From assembly GCA_965662355.1 (NCBI GenBank), contig CBFIHP010000002.1:62001-126000 (forward strand): DNA of 64,000 nucleotides. The letters run 5' to 3'. Below the pieces are notes generated by a model. The model had not been told where the DNA came from. It saw only the letters and a program-made list of their open reading frames with translations, and did no database searches. This DNA comes from GCA-2683825 sp965662355 (GTDB lineage Bacteria; Planctomycetota; UBA1135; GCA-002686595). Below, one piece after another: positions 51,674 to 61,214 of this stretch (within the stretch, counting starts at the first letter, position 1; every line of letters begins with the position of its first letter). The translations under genes and the position numbers were made by a program.

Positions 51674-53413
51674 ATGTACGAGCGCCGTTCTTCGATCGAA
51701 CGGGCTGCCGGATCCTCGGCGGCCTTTCTTCTCTTCTGGTTTGCCTGTGCGGGTCTGGCCTGCGCTGGGATGGGGGGGTTCCAGGAGAAGCTGCAACCCA
51801 TCGTCCAGGAGCTCGATGGCGACTTGCAGGAGTGGCACGTGGGCCCAACGGTTGCTCTCGGGGAAACGGGTACCGCCAAGTTCGTCAAGCCGCTCCTGCA
51901 GACGTTTGACATGGACGCTTCGATGGGGCTCGTGCGTTTTATCGACGGCTTCTATCGCGCCCCCGCCAACGAGGGCTATGACGAGGTCATCGATCGCATG
52001 TGCGACGAGCTGGCCGAGGCCGGCTTCGATGGTAGTGACGAGCGACTCTCTTTCGAGGTGGTCGAAACAGCCAACGAGTTCGCCTGGACACCGCGCTCGG
52101 GGAAGCTGGTTCTCGAGGTGGATGGAGAGGCGGAGCGCGTGCTCCACGAGTTCAATGAAGCGAGTGGGGTCGACCGCGTCATGCTTCCGGTCAATTCCCC
52201 TTCCTGCTCGGTCGTAGGCGAGGTCGCGCTGAACCTGGCCGATCTCAAGCAGGGCATGATCCTTGTCAGCGCGGTCAAGCCTTCCCAGGCCCTGCGCCGC
52301 GCAAAGGGACGCGGCGCAGCAGCGGTGGTTTCGGCTTCCCTGTACTCGTTCAATGAAGATCCGACGGGCAAGGAGCGTCACCTCGATGCGATTCAGTTCA
52401 ACACGCTCGACGATGATCGGGAGTCGATGCCCGTTTGTCATATTTCGCAGCGTACGCAGCACCTGATCGAAGCCGCGGTCGAACGAGCGAAGAAGCGTGG
52501 TGCTCGTGTGCGCCTGCGCTTCGACGCCAGTGTGCATCGCGAAGGACGACCGATGCGCACCCTCGTGGCCACGATTCGCGGTAGCACGCGGCCGAACGAG
52601 GCCATCGCCATGGTCAGCCACGTTCAGGAACCCGGTGCCTGCGACAACGCCACGGGCGTGGCAGGTTTGCTCGAGGGTGCTCGTTCCCTGGCGAGTCTAC
52701 TCGAGAAGGGCACGATCGCTTGGCCCGCGCGTAGCCTCTGTTTCGTCTGGGGCGATGAGTTCCGTCAATCCGAGGTCTGGCTGAATAGCACGAAGATGAC
52801 GCCTATCATCGGGATCTCCTCGGACATGACGGGCCAATCGAAAGAGACCGGCGCGATTGCTCTGCTCGAACGCATGCCCGATCCCGGAGCCCTCAAGACG
52901 ATCGCCCCCGACGCGCACACGCCCTGGGGCGCGGGGCATGTCAGCGCGGACGACATGCAGCCGAACGGACTTGCGATCATCGCTCGTTGTGCGATGATCG
53001 ATGTGGGGCGGGTCGATGGCAACTGGACCTCCGCGGATCATCCCTGGGAGGGCGGCAGCGATCACGACATCTTCATCCGCAAAGGCATTCCCGCGGTCCT
53101 CTTCTGGCACTTCACGGACTTTACCTATCACACGAGCCTCGACCGCATGAGTTATGTGGACCCGGAGGAGATCCGACGCACAGGCACGGCGCTTCTCGCC
53201 ACCGCCCTTGCCGTGGCGGATCCCCGGCCCGAGGACCTCGAGCGTTATCTCTTGAGTCTCGAGAAGGAGCGTATCTTGCGCGTCCAGGCCGCGGAGGATC
53301 ACGATGAAGAGGGTCTCGTGGTCCACTGGGAAGAATGGTGTTTGGGGGCGCGCGAGTGGCTGCGCAACGAGTGCCTGGGGATTCGGGAAGAGATCCCCCG
53401 CAAGGAGAAGTAG
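51674..53413 (+). CDS. Exported M28-family peptidase-like protein
   Basis: 579 residues with an N-terminal hydrophobic signal (SSAAFLLFWFACAGLACAG), possibly a lipoprotein. The first 300 residues are a PA-like beta domain. The M28 aminopeptidase core has the zinc ligands in VSHVQEPGACDNATG (His, Asp), WGDEFRQSE (Asp-Glu where most have Glu-Glu), SDHDIFIRKGIP and YHTSLD. Releases amino acids from peptides outside the cytoplasm. Followed by an asparaginase-family gene 75 bp downstream. Confidence 0.82.
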   Translation: MYERRSSIERAAGSSAAFLLFWFACAGLACAGMGGFQEKLQPIVQELDGDLQEWHVGPTVALGETGTAKFVKPLLQTFDMDASMGLVRFIDGFYRAPANEGYDEVIDRMCDELAEAGFDGSDERLSFEVVETANEFAWTPRSGKLVLEVDGEAERVLHEFNEASGVDRVMLPVNSPSCSVVGEVALNLADLKQGMILVSAVKPSQALRRAKGRGAAAVVSASLYSFNEDPTGKERHLDAIQFNTLDDDRESMPVCHISQRTQHLIEAAVERAKKRGARVRLRFDASVHREGRPMRTLVATIRGSTRPNEAIAMVSHVQEPGACDNATGVAGLLEGARSLASLLEKGTIAWPARSLCFVWGDEFRQSEVWLNSTKMTPIIGISSDMTGQSKETGAIALLERMPDPGALKTIAPDAHTPWGAGHVSADDMQPNGLAIIARCAMIDVGRVDGNWTSADHPWEGGSDHDIFIRKGIPAVLFWHFTDFTYHTSLDRMSYVDPEEIRRTGTALLATALAVADPRPEDLERYLLSLEKERILRVQAAEDHDEEGLVVHWEEWCLGAREWLRNECLGIREEIPRKEK

Positions 53414-53488
53414 TTCGCTTCGAGGCGAGCCAGTCAAGGCGGTCCAAGGGGCCGCGTCGCGATCCAGGCCCAAGAGGAAGGCGTTCCG

Positions 53489-54550
53489 ATGACCGCACCG
53501 AAACTCTCTCGTCGACATCTCCTTGGCAGCGCGGCGGGTGCCGTGACGACCACAGCGATTCACGGAAGGAGGGCCGGGCGGTCCGTGGGGCCCGTGATGG
53601 TCGGCAGCCCCAATGGCTTGCCCGGAATGAAGCTCGCCTGGGAAGGGCTGCTGGCCGGTGGGCACCCCCTCGATGCTGCGATCGCAACGGTCAGGGTCGT
53701 CGAAGCCGATCCTAATGACAGCAGCGTCGGCCTGGGAGGGCTTCCGAACGAGGATGGTGTCGTTCAGCTGGACGCTGCCTGCATGGATGGAGAAACGCAC
53801 AACTCCGGCGCCGTCGGGGCGATCGAGAACATCCTGCATCCGAGTGAAGTCGCCCGCCTGGTCATGGAGCGTACCGACCACTGCCAGATTTTCGGTGAAG
53901 GGGCCTACCGCTTCGCACGGAGCTACGGCCATCCGCATACAGAGCTGATGACCGAGCGGACGCGCAAGCGGTGGATCCGCTGGAAGGAGAGCATGAGCGA
54001 CAACGACGATCGCTTCGCTCCTCGCGATCCGTCGGAAGAGAAACACGGCTCGCTCACCCTGCCCGCGCGCTTCGAGCGACACGGTACGATCCACTGCTCG
54101 GTGCTATCGACGAAGGCAGAGGTGGCTTGCACCACGACGACCTCCGGACTCGCCTGGAAGATACCGGGCCGGGTCGGGGACTCCCCGATCATCGGGGCCG
54201 GGCTCTACTGCGATGGCGAGGTGGGTAGCGCCGGTAGCACCGGCCGGGGTGAGGCAGCGATCCTCTCCTGTGGATCGCACACGATCATCGAGCTCCTGCG
54301 CCAGGGAATGCACCCCAAGGACGCGGGGCTCGAGCTCATGCGGCGCATCGTGCGCCAGACGAAACGCATGTCCAGGTGGCAGCCTTCGCTCGTGACCGAG
54401 GACGGGAGGCCTGCCTTCAACATCAGCTTCTACATCCTCGACACGCAGGGTCGCTTTGCCGGTGTACGCATGAAGGGCAAAGCCAAGTTCGCCGTTGCGG
54501 ATGCAAACAAGGGTCCCAGGCACGAGACCCAGGAACCGCTCTTCGAGTAG
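53489..54550 (+). CDS. Tat-exported asparaginase/glycosylasparaginase-family Ntn hydrolase
   Basis: 353 residues with a twin-arginine signal (LSRRHLLGSAAGAVTTTA). The family self-cleaves before a Thr that becomes the nucleophile. Here the Thr lies in HGTIHCSVL; the residue after Ile, normally Gly, is His. The second part has IPGRVGDSPIIGAGLYCD and GSAGSTGRGEAAIL, strongly like aspartylglucosaminidase/L-asparaginase 2. It probably removes sugar-linked or isoaspartyl Asn outside the cell. Its operon partner is the M28 peptidase. Confidence 0.88.
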   Translation: MTAPKLSRRHLLGSAAGAVTTTAIHGRRAGRSVGPVMVGSPNGLPGMKLAWEGLLAGGHPLDAAIATVRVVEADPNDSSVGLGGLPNEDGVVQLDAACMDGETHNSGAVGAIENILHPSEVARLVMERTDHCQIFGEGAYRFARSYGHPHTELMTERTRKRWIRWKESMSDNDDRFAPRDPSEEKHGSLTLPARFERHGTIHCSVLSTKAEVACTTTTSGLAWKIPGRVGDSPIIGAGLYCDGEVGSAGSTGRGEAAILSCGSHTIIELLRQGMHPKDAGLELMRRIVRQTKRMSRWQPSLVTEDGRPAFNISFYILDTQGRFAGVRMKGKAKFAVADANKGPRHETQEPLFE

Positions 54551-54553
54551 GAG

Positions 54554-55564
54554 CTACTTGCCCTTCAGAGCAGTGCGGAACTCTTCCTCTGACAGCCGGT
54601 TGTCACCATCGGTGTCGAGAGCGGAGAGGATCGCGGCTACGCGAACCTCGACCCGTGCGGGGGCGATGAGCTGGCGTAGGTCGGCCTCGTCGATGTAGCC
54701 GTCGTTCCAGAGGTCGAGACGCCGGAAGTGCGACACCGGGCCCTCGATGCGCGGAGGTCCACCGGTGACCGTGGTCGGGCGCTCTGCCTCGCGATCTCGG
54801 TTGTAGAGCTTCTCGAAGCTCGGTGTCGTGGGATCGGGGTTGTCCGCGAGTGCGCTCGGCGGCGGTAGAACCACGCGCATCTCGCTCAAGAGCGTTGCAA
54901 CCGGACGCAGCTCGTTCGCCTCGAGGGCTCCGGATCCGTTGGGATCCATTCGCTCGGAGATCAGCTCGGGGGAGAGATCGGCTTCGGTCAGGTCGAAGAG
55001 TTTGCGGAGCTCGTCGAAGGTCAAGGAGCCACTCACGTCGACGTCGAAGCGCTCGAGAAGTTGCTCGACAGTGATCCGCGCTGGACGATTCGAATTGCGA
55101 CTGGGGCCTACGGAACTCTTCTCCGTATCCCCTCTGGGGCGTGGTGGCGGTAGGGCGCCGAGCAGGCTGAGCAGGGTGCGCGCTCGTTCGCGGAATTCGC
55201 TGGCGTCGATGTCGCCATCCTTGTCCGTGTCGCAGCGCCGGAATTCTTTGCGCGTGATGCCGAAGATGGTCGAGGCTTCACGGAAGGAGATCCAACCGTT
55301 CTCGTCGAGATCGCAGACGAGAAAGTGTTCGGAGATCAGCTCTTCGCGCTCTTGAGCCAGGCGGGTTTGCAGTTCGGTATCCTGCACGACTCGGTCGGCC
55401 TCGGTCTCCTGGCGCTTCGTCTCGCCCGTTCCTTTCTGCGAGCTTTGGGCAGGGGTAGAATCCACCGCAACGAGCAGGCCGCAGGCGACGATTGCCAAGC
55501 AGATTGAGCGCCGGGGGTTCACCACGGTAGCATCCCCAGCTCGACTGAAACGCGCAAGTTTCAA
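54554..55564 (-). CDS. Exported EF-hand calcium-binding protein
   Basis: 336 residues with a signal-like N-terminus (SICLAIVACGLLVAVDSTPA). Six EF-hand loops are visible: DLDENGWISFRE, DTDKDGDIDASE, DVDVSGSLTFDE, DPNGSGALEANE, DLWNDGYIDEAD and DTDGDNRLSEEE. Most keep the Asp/Asn/Gly pattern for calcium. The gene overlaps the lon stop by 4 bp, so it is probably translated together with lon. Role unknown. Confidence 0.82.
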   Translation of the reverse strand: MKLARFSRAGDATVVNPRRSICLAIVACGLLVAVDSTPAQSSQKGTGETKRQETEADRVVQDTELQTRLAQEREELISEHFLVCDLDENGWISFREASTIFGITRKEFRRCDTDKDGDIDASEFRERARTLLSLLGALPPPRPRGDTEKSSVGPSRNSNRPARITVEQLLERFDVDVSGSLTFDELRKLFDLTEADLSPELISERMDPNGSGALEANELRPVATLLSEMRVVLPPPSALADNPDPTTPSFEKLYNRDREAERPTTVTGGPPRIEGPVSHFRRLDLWNDGYIDEADLRQLIAPARVEVRVAAILSALDTDGDNRLSEEEFRTALKGK

Positions 55565-57990
55565 GTGCTTTCTCCGTCCCTGTTCCCTCTTTGTCTGGCC
55601 TTGCGGGCCTTCCTGGCGGAACGCCTCCGGAACGAGCGTAGGCGGGGCTGGGCGCTCTCCTTGGCCGGGAGCAGGGCCAGGAGAAAGGCCTCGCCCACGT
55701 CGTCGATCAGGTGGATCTTCACGCGCTGGCGGACATCCGGGTCGAGACGCAGGATTTCCTCGGCGTTGCGGGCCGGGAGGATGACCTCGGGGATGCCCGA
55801 ACGGATGGCTGCGAGGATCTTCTCGCGGATGCCACCGACCGGAAGGATCTGGCCAAGGAGCGAGACCTCACCCGTCATCGCGACGTCGTGGCGTGCAGGC
55901 TTGTTCGTCAGCAACGACACCAAGGCGCACGCGATCGCGACCCCGGCGGACGGACCGTCCTTCGGCGTGGCGGCCGAGGGGAAGTGTAGGTGCAGGTCGA
56001 GGGCGTCCAGCAGCTCGTGCTGGATGCCTAGTGGCCCAAAGCAAGTACGGACATACGACAGGGCGGTTTGCACCGACTCACGCAGGATGTCTCCCAGCTG
56101 GCCGGTAAGAATCAGACGTCCCGCCCCCGGCATGGCCAGAGCTTCGATCGGCAAGAGCGCACCTCCCGCGGAGGTCCATGCGAGACCCGTGGCGACACCG
56201 ATTGCGGGACGGCGCAGGCGCAATTCCTCGTCCACGGTTCGCGGGCCGAGAAGCGGAACCAGATTGTCCTTCTTGACGACGAGCCCATCCGCACCGCGCA
56301 CCGCTTGCACCGCGGCCTTGCGCGCAAGGGAGATCAGGTTGCGTTGCAACTGCCGTACACCGGCTTCCTCCGTGTAGCGCAGGATGATCGAACGCATCGC
56401 ACCTGGAGTCACCTGGAACTGTTTGGAGGTGACCCCGACGTGTGCCCGCGCCCGCGGCACGAGGTGTTCGCGAGCGATGGAGTACTTCTCTTCCTCCGAG
56501 TACCCATGGAATTCGATCGCTTCCATGCGATCGAGCAGGGCTTCGGGGATGTTGTCGATTTCGTTGGCCGTAGCGAGGAACAAGCAGTTCGAGAGGTCGA
56601 ACGGACAGCCGAGATACTGGTCGATGAATTCCGAGTTCTGCTCCGGATCGAGGAGCTGGAGCAAGCCGCCGGCCGCTGTCCCTTCGCCACCCAGACAGAT
56701 CTTGTCGATCTCGTCCAGGAGGATCACGGGGTCGCTCGATCCAGAGCGCGCAAGTCCCGCCAGAATCGCGCCCGGAGCCGAATCTTCGCGCTCGTTCGAG
56801 GAGCCGACGACTTCACGTTCGCGGGTCATAGCGCCCAAGGGAATCGACAAGAAGCGCCGACCCAGGGCACTTGCTACGGCACGGCCCATGCTGGACTTGC
56901 CGGTGCCAGGGGGGCCGTAGAAGCAAAGCACCGTGCCGCGTGCCCCCCCGCCCAGCTGGCGCACGGCAAGGAATTCGAAGATCCGCTTCTTGACGTCCTC
57001 GAGGCCGACGTGGCTCTTGCCGAGAACGGAAGATACGTGTTCGAAGGGAGGAGAAGAACGCCGTGAGGAGCCCCACGGGAGCTCGGCGACCCACTCGAGA
57101 TAGTTCCGCACGCGTGCGTTTTCGGCCGTGTTTGGCGCGGTGCGATGCAGGTGTTCCAGCTTCCGTTCGACCTCGCGTCGTGCGAACTTGGGCAGCGTCA
57201 GTTTGGCCAGTCGGTTGCCCAGGGCCTGGGCGTCGTTCAAGGATGACTCGTTCAGCTCGGTCTTGAGAATCTCGAGTTTCTCGCGCAGATAGCGATGGCG
57301 CATCCGTTCCTCGAGCCGGTCGTCCACCCGGGTCTCGGCACGCGATTGGGCCGATAGCTCGCCGGCCAGGTGAGTCAAGCGACGCATGCGCTCGATCGCA
57401 TCGGGTTCCGCAACGAGCTGCGCTCGTTCTTCAGCCGGGAGCGGCAACAGGGCGGCGACCAGATCGCTCAGGCGATCCAGGTCACGGCGATGATGGGGGA
57501 GCAATCCACACAACTCGCGGGAAGCCTCGGGAGCAAGATCGTCCAGAACGTGCAGGGCCTGGCTGAGTTCATCGAAGACCGAGCGTGCGTCCTCTTCCTC
57601 GATGTCGACGGCGGGCATGCGTCGTTCGATGCGCTGGCTCGCGATCTCGAGGCAGCCGGAGCTGACGTCGCCACCGAGAAGACTCACGCGACGCAAGCCT
57701 TGGAGCACGATGCGATGGGCGCCGCTCGCGATGGGCGTGCGACTGACGAGACGGGCGAGAACGCCCACGGCCGGGAGTTGACTTGTCTCCGCGATGGCAC
57801 CCTCGCCCGGGATCACGATGCAGAGTCCCTCCAGGGCATTGACCTTGGCCAGGGCCAGCAGGTTGCGCTCGTCCCGGATCTCGATGGTCGTGACGTCCCG
57901 CGGAAACAGGACGGTCTCGGCCAGACGGAGCAGCGGGCGGAAGGGCGCCGCCTCCTCGGGGTGGAGGGGAGGGGTGGGGGTGTCTTGCAC
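55561..57990 (-). CDS. lon: Lon ATP-dependent protease
   Basis: 809 residues from a GTG at 57988-57990 (a longer in-frame extension was rejected because it lacks homology-like sequence). N-terminal substrate-binding domain, then AAA+ with Walker A GPPGTGKSS and Walker B PVILLDEIDKI, and the C-terminal protease with catalytic Ser in KDGPSAGVAI and Lys in REKILAAIRSG. Degrades misfolded and regulatory proteins in the cytoplasm. A basic tail (RRRSARKARKARQRGNRDG) extends beyond the protease domain. Confidence 0.93.
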   Translation of the reverse strand: MQDTPTPPLHPEEAAPFRPLLRLAETVLFPRDVTTIEIRDERNLLALAKVNALEGLCIVIPGEGAIAETSQLPAVGVLARLVSRTPIASGAHRIVLQGLRRVSLLGGDVSSGCLEIASQRIERRMPAVDIEEEDARSVFDELSQALHVLDDLAPEASRELCGLLPHHRRDLDRLSDLVAALLPLPAEERAQLVAEPDAIERMRRLTHLAGELSAQSRAETRVDDRLEERMRHRYLREKLEILKTELNESSLNDAQALGNRLAKLTLPKFARREVERKLEHLHRTAPNTAENARVRNYLEWVAELPWGSSRRSSPPFEHVSSVLGKSHVGLEDVKKRIFEFLAVRQLGGGARGTVLCFYGPPGTGKSSMGRAVASALGRRFLSIPLGAMTREREVVGSSNEREDSAPGAILAGLARSGSSDPVILLDEIDKICLGGEGTAAGGLLQLLDPEQNSEFIDQYLGCPFDLSNCLFLATANEIDNIPEALLDRMEAIEFHGYSEEEKYSIAREHLVPRARAHVGVTSKQFQVTPGAMRSIILRYTEEAGVRQLQRNLISLARKAAVQAVRGADGLVVKKDNLVPLLGPRTVDEELRLRRPAIGVATGLAWTSAGGALLPIEALAMPGAGRLILTGQLGDILRESVQTALSYVRTCFGPLGIQHELLDALDLHLHFPSAATPKDGPSAGVAIACALVSLLTNKPARHDVAMTGEVSLLGQILPVGGIREKILAAIRSGIPEVILPARNAEEILRLDPDVRQRVKIHLIDDVGEAFLLALLPAKESAQPRLRSFRRRSARKARKARQRGNRDGEST

Positions 57991-58134
57991 GGCGAAAAGG
58001 GCTCCTCTTCTTATCGGACCTACGGGGGCCCGTCTCAGGCCGAAAACCCGAGCGAGGAGCGAGATCCGCCCCGAATGTGGAAGGAAGTTCCCTTTCGGGC
58101 TCCTTCTTGGCGCCAAATACGAGGTCCTAGGTGA

Positions 58135-59286
58135 CTACGCTCCGCTGACTTGCCGCAGGGCCTCGATCACGCGTTCCACCTCGGCATCCCCCAGAAAGGG
58201 GTGAACCGGAAGGCAGAGAACTTCGCGACAGAGCTTTTCCGCGTGGGGGAAGTCGCCCGGGCCATGACCCCAGTCCTTGGCGGCCGGCTGGAGATGGATC
58301 GGTGTCGGATAGTGCACGGCAGCGTTCACGCCGCGTTTTCGGAGCTCTTCCTGAACCGCGTCGCGCTCGGTTCCGCCCTTGAGGCGTACCGCGTATTGAT
58401 GAAAGACGTGCCCATCACCGGCGGGGCGTGAGAGGGGCTCGACATTCGCTGCAGCGGCAAAGCCTGCGTCGTAGCGCTGGGCGATCGAGCGCCGCCTGGC
58501 GTTCCATCCGGCGAGATGCGGGAGCTTCACGTTCAAGATGGCCGCCTGCAGCTCGTCCATACGCGAGTTCGTCCCGATGGAGCTGTGCAGATACTTGGCA
58601 CTCATGCCATGGTCGCGCAAGCGTCGCAAGCGTTCCGCCGTCTCGCTGTTGCGTGCGAGCAGCATGCCGCCCTCGCCGGCGGCGCCGAGGTTCTTCGTCG
58701 GATAGAACGAGAGCGTGCAAGCCTCTCCTAGTTGGCCCGCCTGGACGCCATCGCGATGAGCCGCATGGGCCTGGGCGCCGTCCTCGAGGATCGGGATCTC
58801 GTGCTCGTCTCCGAGGCTGCGGAAGGCGCGCATGTCGACCAGCTGGCCATACAGGTGCACCGGAACGATCGCTCGGGTCTTCTTGGTAAGGGCCCCTGCG
58901 GCGGCGCCGGCATCCATCAAGCCGGTTTCGGGCTCGATGTCGCAGAAGCTCGGCCTCGCGCCCAACCATGCGATGGTGCCGGCCGTTGCGAAGAAGCTGA
59001 AGGGAGTGGTGAGAACCTCGTCGCCCGCCTTGACGCCCAATGCCATCAAGCCCAGAACCAGGGCATCGGTTCCCGAAGCGACAGCGACGGCGTTTTCGAT
59101 CTTCGCCTGTTTCGCGAACGACGCCTCCAGACGCTCGACCTCGGGGCCGGAGACGTAGCGCCCGCTGTCCAGCACGCGTTGCATGGCGATGCCCAGCTCG
59201 GGGCCGAGCGCCTTGCGTTCCGCCGCGAGGTCGAGGGGTTGGATCAGGGGTGCGGGGTTCTGTGCGACCTCGGATTGCCGTGTCAT
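58135..59286 (-). CDS. DegT/DnrJ/EryC1/StrS-family sugar aminotransferase
   Basis: 383 residues. PLP enzyme that transaminates keto-sugar nucleotides for lipopolysaccharide or glycan amino sugars. The PLP lysine lies in SFYPTKNLGAAGEGG; AVASGTDALVLGL, VHLYGQL and the C-terminal CREVLCLPVHPFL are family marks. Divergence from lon by 144 bp on the same strand leaves room for a lon promoter. No adjacent sugar-nucleotide genes. Confidence 0.9.
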   Translation of the reverse strand: MTRQSEVAQNPAPLIQPLDLAAERKALGPELGIAMQRVLDSGRYVSGPEVERLEASFAKQAKIENAVAVASGTDALVLGLMALGVKAGDEVLTTPFSFFATAGTIAWLGARPSFCDIEPETGLMDAGAAAGALTKKTRAIVPVHLYGQLVDMRAFRSLGDEHEIPILEDGAQAHAAHRDGVQAGQLGEACTLSFYPTKNLGAAGEGGMLLARNSETAERLRRLRDHGMSAKYLHSSIGTNSRMDELQAAILNVKLPHLAGWNARRRSIAQRYDAGFAAAANVEPLSRPAGDGHVFHQYAVRLKGGTERDAVQEELRKRGVNAAVHYPTPIHLQPAAKDWGHGPGDFPHAEKLCREVLCLPVHPFLGDAEVERVIEALRQVSGA

Positions 59287-59313
59287 GTTGTTGAGCGTGT
59301 TGTGGGCCGGGCG

Positions 59314-61038
59314 TTACTTGTAGGTCTTGAACTCGCCGGAGTTCAGCTTGGCCATGTAGTCGTCGAGGCTGCCCTTGACCTTGCCGGTCAGGAAGTAGAT
59401 CCCGAGGATGTTCGGGAAGGCCATGCCCAGGATCATCAGGTCTCCGAATTCGAGGACGTTGGTTGCCGTCAGGATCGATCCGATGAAGACAAAGGCCACG
59501 AAGATCAAGCGGTAGTAGGTCGAGGTGTGGTCACCGAAGAGCCACGCCCAGCAGCGCTCGCCGTAGTAGGACCACGAGATCATGGTGGAGAAGGCGAACA
59601 GGACGACGGCGACCGACAGCACCATCGGGAACCATGAAATATCTTGCTCGAAAGCGAGCGAGGTCAACGCCGCACCGTTGTNNNNNNNNNNNNNNNNNNN
59701 NNNNNNNNNNNNNNNNNNNNNNNNNNNNNNNNNNNNNNNNNNNNNNNNNNNNNNNNNNNNNNNNNNNNNNNNNNNNNNGTACGTATCGCGCATGGCGGCG
59801 AAGGCGGGATCGGGGTTGTCGTAGGCGCCCGTGATGACGATGACCAGTGCCGTCATGGTGCAGACCACCACCGTGTCGATGAAGGGCTCGAGCAGGGCGA
59901 CGATGCCTTCGCGCGCGGGGTGGGGCGTACGAGCCGCGGAGTGAGCGATGGCCGCCGAACCTGTACCCGCTTCGTTGGAGAAGGCCGCGCGCCGGAAGCC
60001 GACGACGAGCACCCCGATGAAGCCGCCGGTCATGGCCGTGGGGTTGAAGGCTTCCGAGACGATCGTCCCGATCGCAGCGGGAACCTCGCCGGCGTGGATA
60101 CCGAGGATCCACAAGCAAGCAAGTACGTAGATGCCGCACATCAAGGGCACGACCTTCTCCGCCGTGGCCGCGATGCGTTGGATGCCGCCAAGGATGACGA
60201 CCGCAACCGCGCCAGAGAGGAACAGGCCATAGACCCAGGGGTACTTGGCGACGAAGGGGATCGTCTGGCCGATTGCGCCCATGGATTGGCTGACCTGGAA
60301 GGCATTGCCTCCTGCGAGCGAACCGCCGATGCAAAGGAGGACAAAAAAGATGGCCAGGCCCTTGCCTAGTCCCGGAAAACCTCGTTCCGCGAGTCCCTTG
60401 GAGAGATAATGCATGGCACCGCCCATCACGCGTCCATCCGGACGTGTTTCGCGGTACATCTGCCCCAGCGTGCACTCGGTGAACTTCGACGACATCCCGA
60501 GGATGCCTGCAATGATCATCCAGAACGTAGCGCCGGGGCCACCGATGCTAACGGCGATGGCCACGCCGGCGATATTGCCGAGTCCAACGGTGGCGGAAAG
60601 CGCTGCAGTGAGAGCCTGGAAGTGGCTGACCTCACCCGCGTCATCGGGATTGGAGTACTTCCCCCGGACGACATCGATCGCATGCTTGAAGCCACGCAGG
60701 TTGATGAAGTTCATCCGGAGCGTGAAGAACACGGCTCCAATGACGAGCCAAATGACGGCGAGGGGCAGCGTTACGGCATCGCCGGGGATGATGTCATAGA
60801 AGAAGACGTTCGCGATGTTCCCGTTGATGTTCTCGCCCCAGAACTCATCGAGGGGGCGGAAGAACTCATTGACGGTATCGAGGAAACCTCCACCTTCCGC
60901 TGCCTCCGCCACAGTCTCCTCGGGCACGCTTCCTTCGGGCGCGGCTTCTCCGTCCTGTGCCGCGATCGCCGGAGCCAAGAGCGCAGGAGCCAGGAATAGG
61001 ACGAACGTAGAGACGAGAAGGCGCAGCCTGTTGGCCAT
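59314..61038 (-). CDS. AgcS-family sodium:amino-acid symporter, interrupted by an assembly gap
   Basis: About 574 residues counted through the gap, from the ATG at 61036-61038. The alanine/glycine:cation symporter marks are present: SATVGLGNIAGVAIAVSIGG, AGILGMSSKFTE, FSNEAGTGSAAIAHSA and SWSYYGERCWAWLFG. At least nine hydrophobic helices are seen. The front is unusual: a signal-peptide-like MANRLRLLVSTFVLFLAPAL and an acidic Glu/Ala linker of about 40 residues before the transporter core. The 97-N gap falls near the end of the core; the frame is kept across it as written, but its true length is unknown. Confidence 0.88.
   Translation of the reverse strand: MANRLRLLVSTFVLFLAPALLAPAIAAQDGEAAPEGSVPEETVAEAAEGGGFLDTVNEFFRPLDEFWGENINGNIANVFFYDIIPGDAVTLPLAVIWLVIGAVFFTLRMNFINLRGFKHAIDVVRGKYSNPDDAGEVSHFQALTAALSATVGLGNIAGVAIAVSIGGPGATFWMIIAGILGMSSKFTECTLGQMYRETRPDGRVMGGAMHYLSKGLAERGFPGLGKGLAIFFVLLCIGGSLAGGNAFQVSQSMGAIGQTIPFVAKYPWVYGLFLSGAVAVVILGGIQRIAATAEKVVPLMCGIYVLACLWILGIHAGEVPAAIGTIVSEAFNPTAMTGGFIGVLVVGFRRAAFSNEAGTGSAAIAHSAARTPHPAREGIVALLEPFIDTVVVCTMTALVIVITGAYDNPDPAFAAMRDTYXXXXXXXXXXXXXXXXXXXXXXXXXXXXXXXXXNGAALTSLAFEQDISWFPMVLSVAVVLFAFSTMISWSYYGERCWAWLFGDHTSTYYRLIFVAFVFIGSILTATNVLEFGDLMILGMAFPNILGIYFLTGKVKGSLDDYMAKLNSGEFKTYK
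59682..59778. other. Assembly gap (97 N)
   Basis: A run of 97 undetermined bases inside the AgcS symporter gene. Reading frames on both sides match if the gap is 97 bp, which could be a real estimate or coincidence. Confidence 0.99.
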
Positions 61039-61214
61039 GGCGGTGTCGGAGGGGATGGATGGAAACCCCGAAAAAGACACCGGACGTGCACCGGAAGTAC
61101 CTCGGGGGCGCGAAATCGTGCCAATCCCCGCTCGAGCTTGCAAATCCGTAGGCGCTTTGCCCGTAATCTCACACTCGGCCTGACTCCCCCTGGGGTGAAA
61201 CACCTCCGCAGCAC

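Noticed and set aside
52697..54094. 465-codon minus-strand frame across the M28 and asparaginase genes
   Set aside because: Covers two well-supported plus-strand genes and has no protein features.
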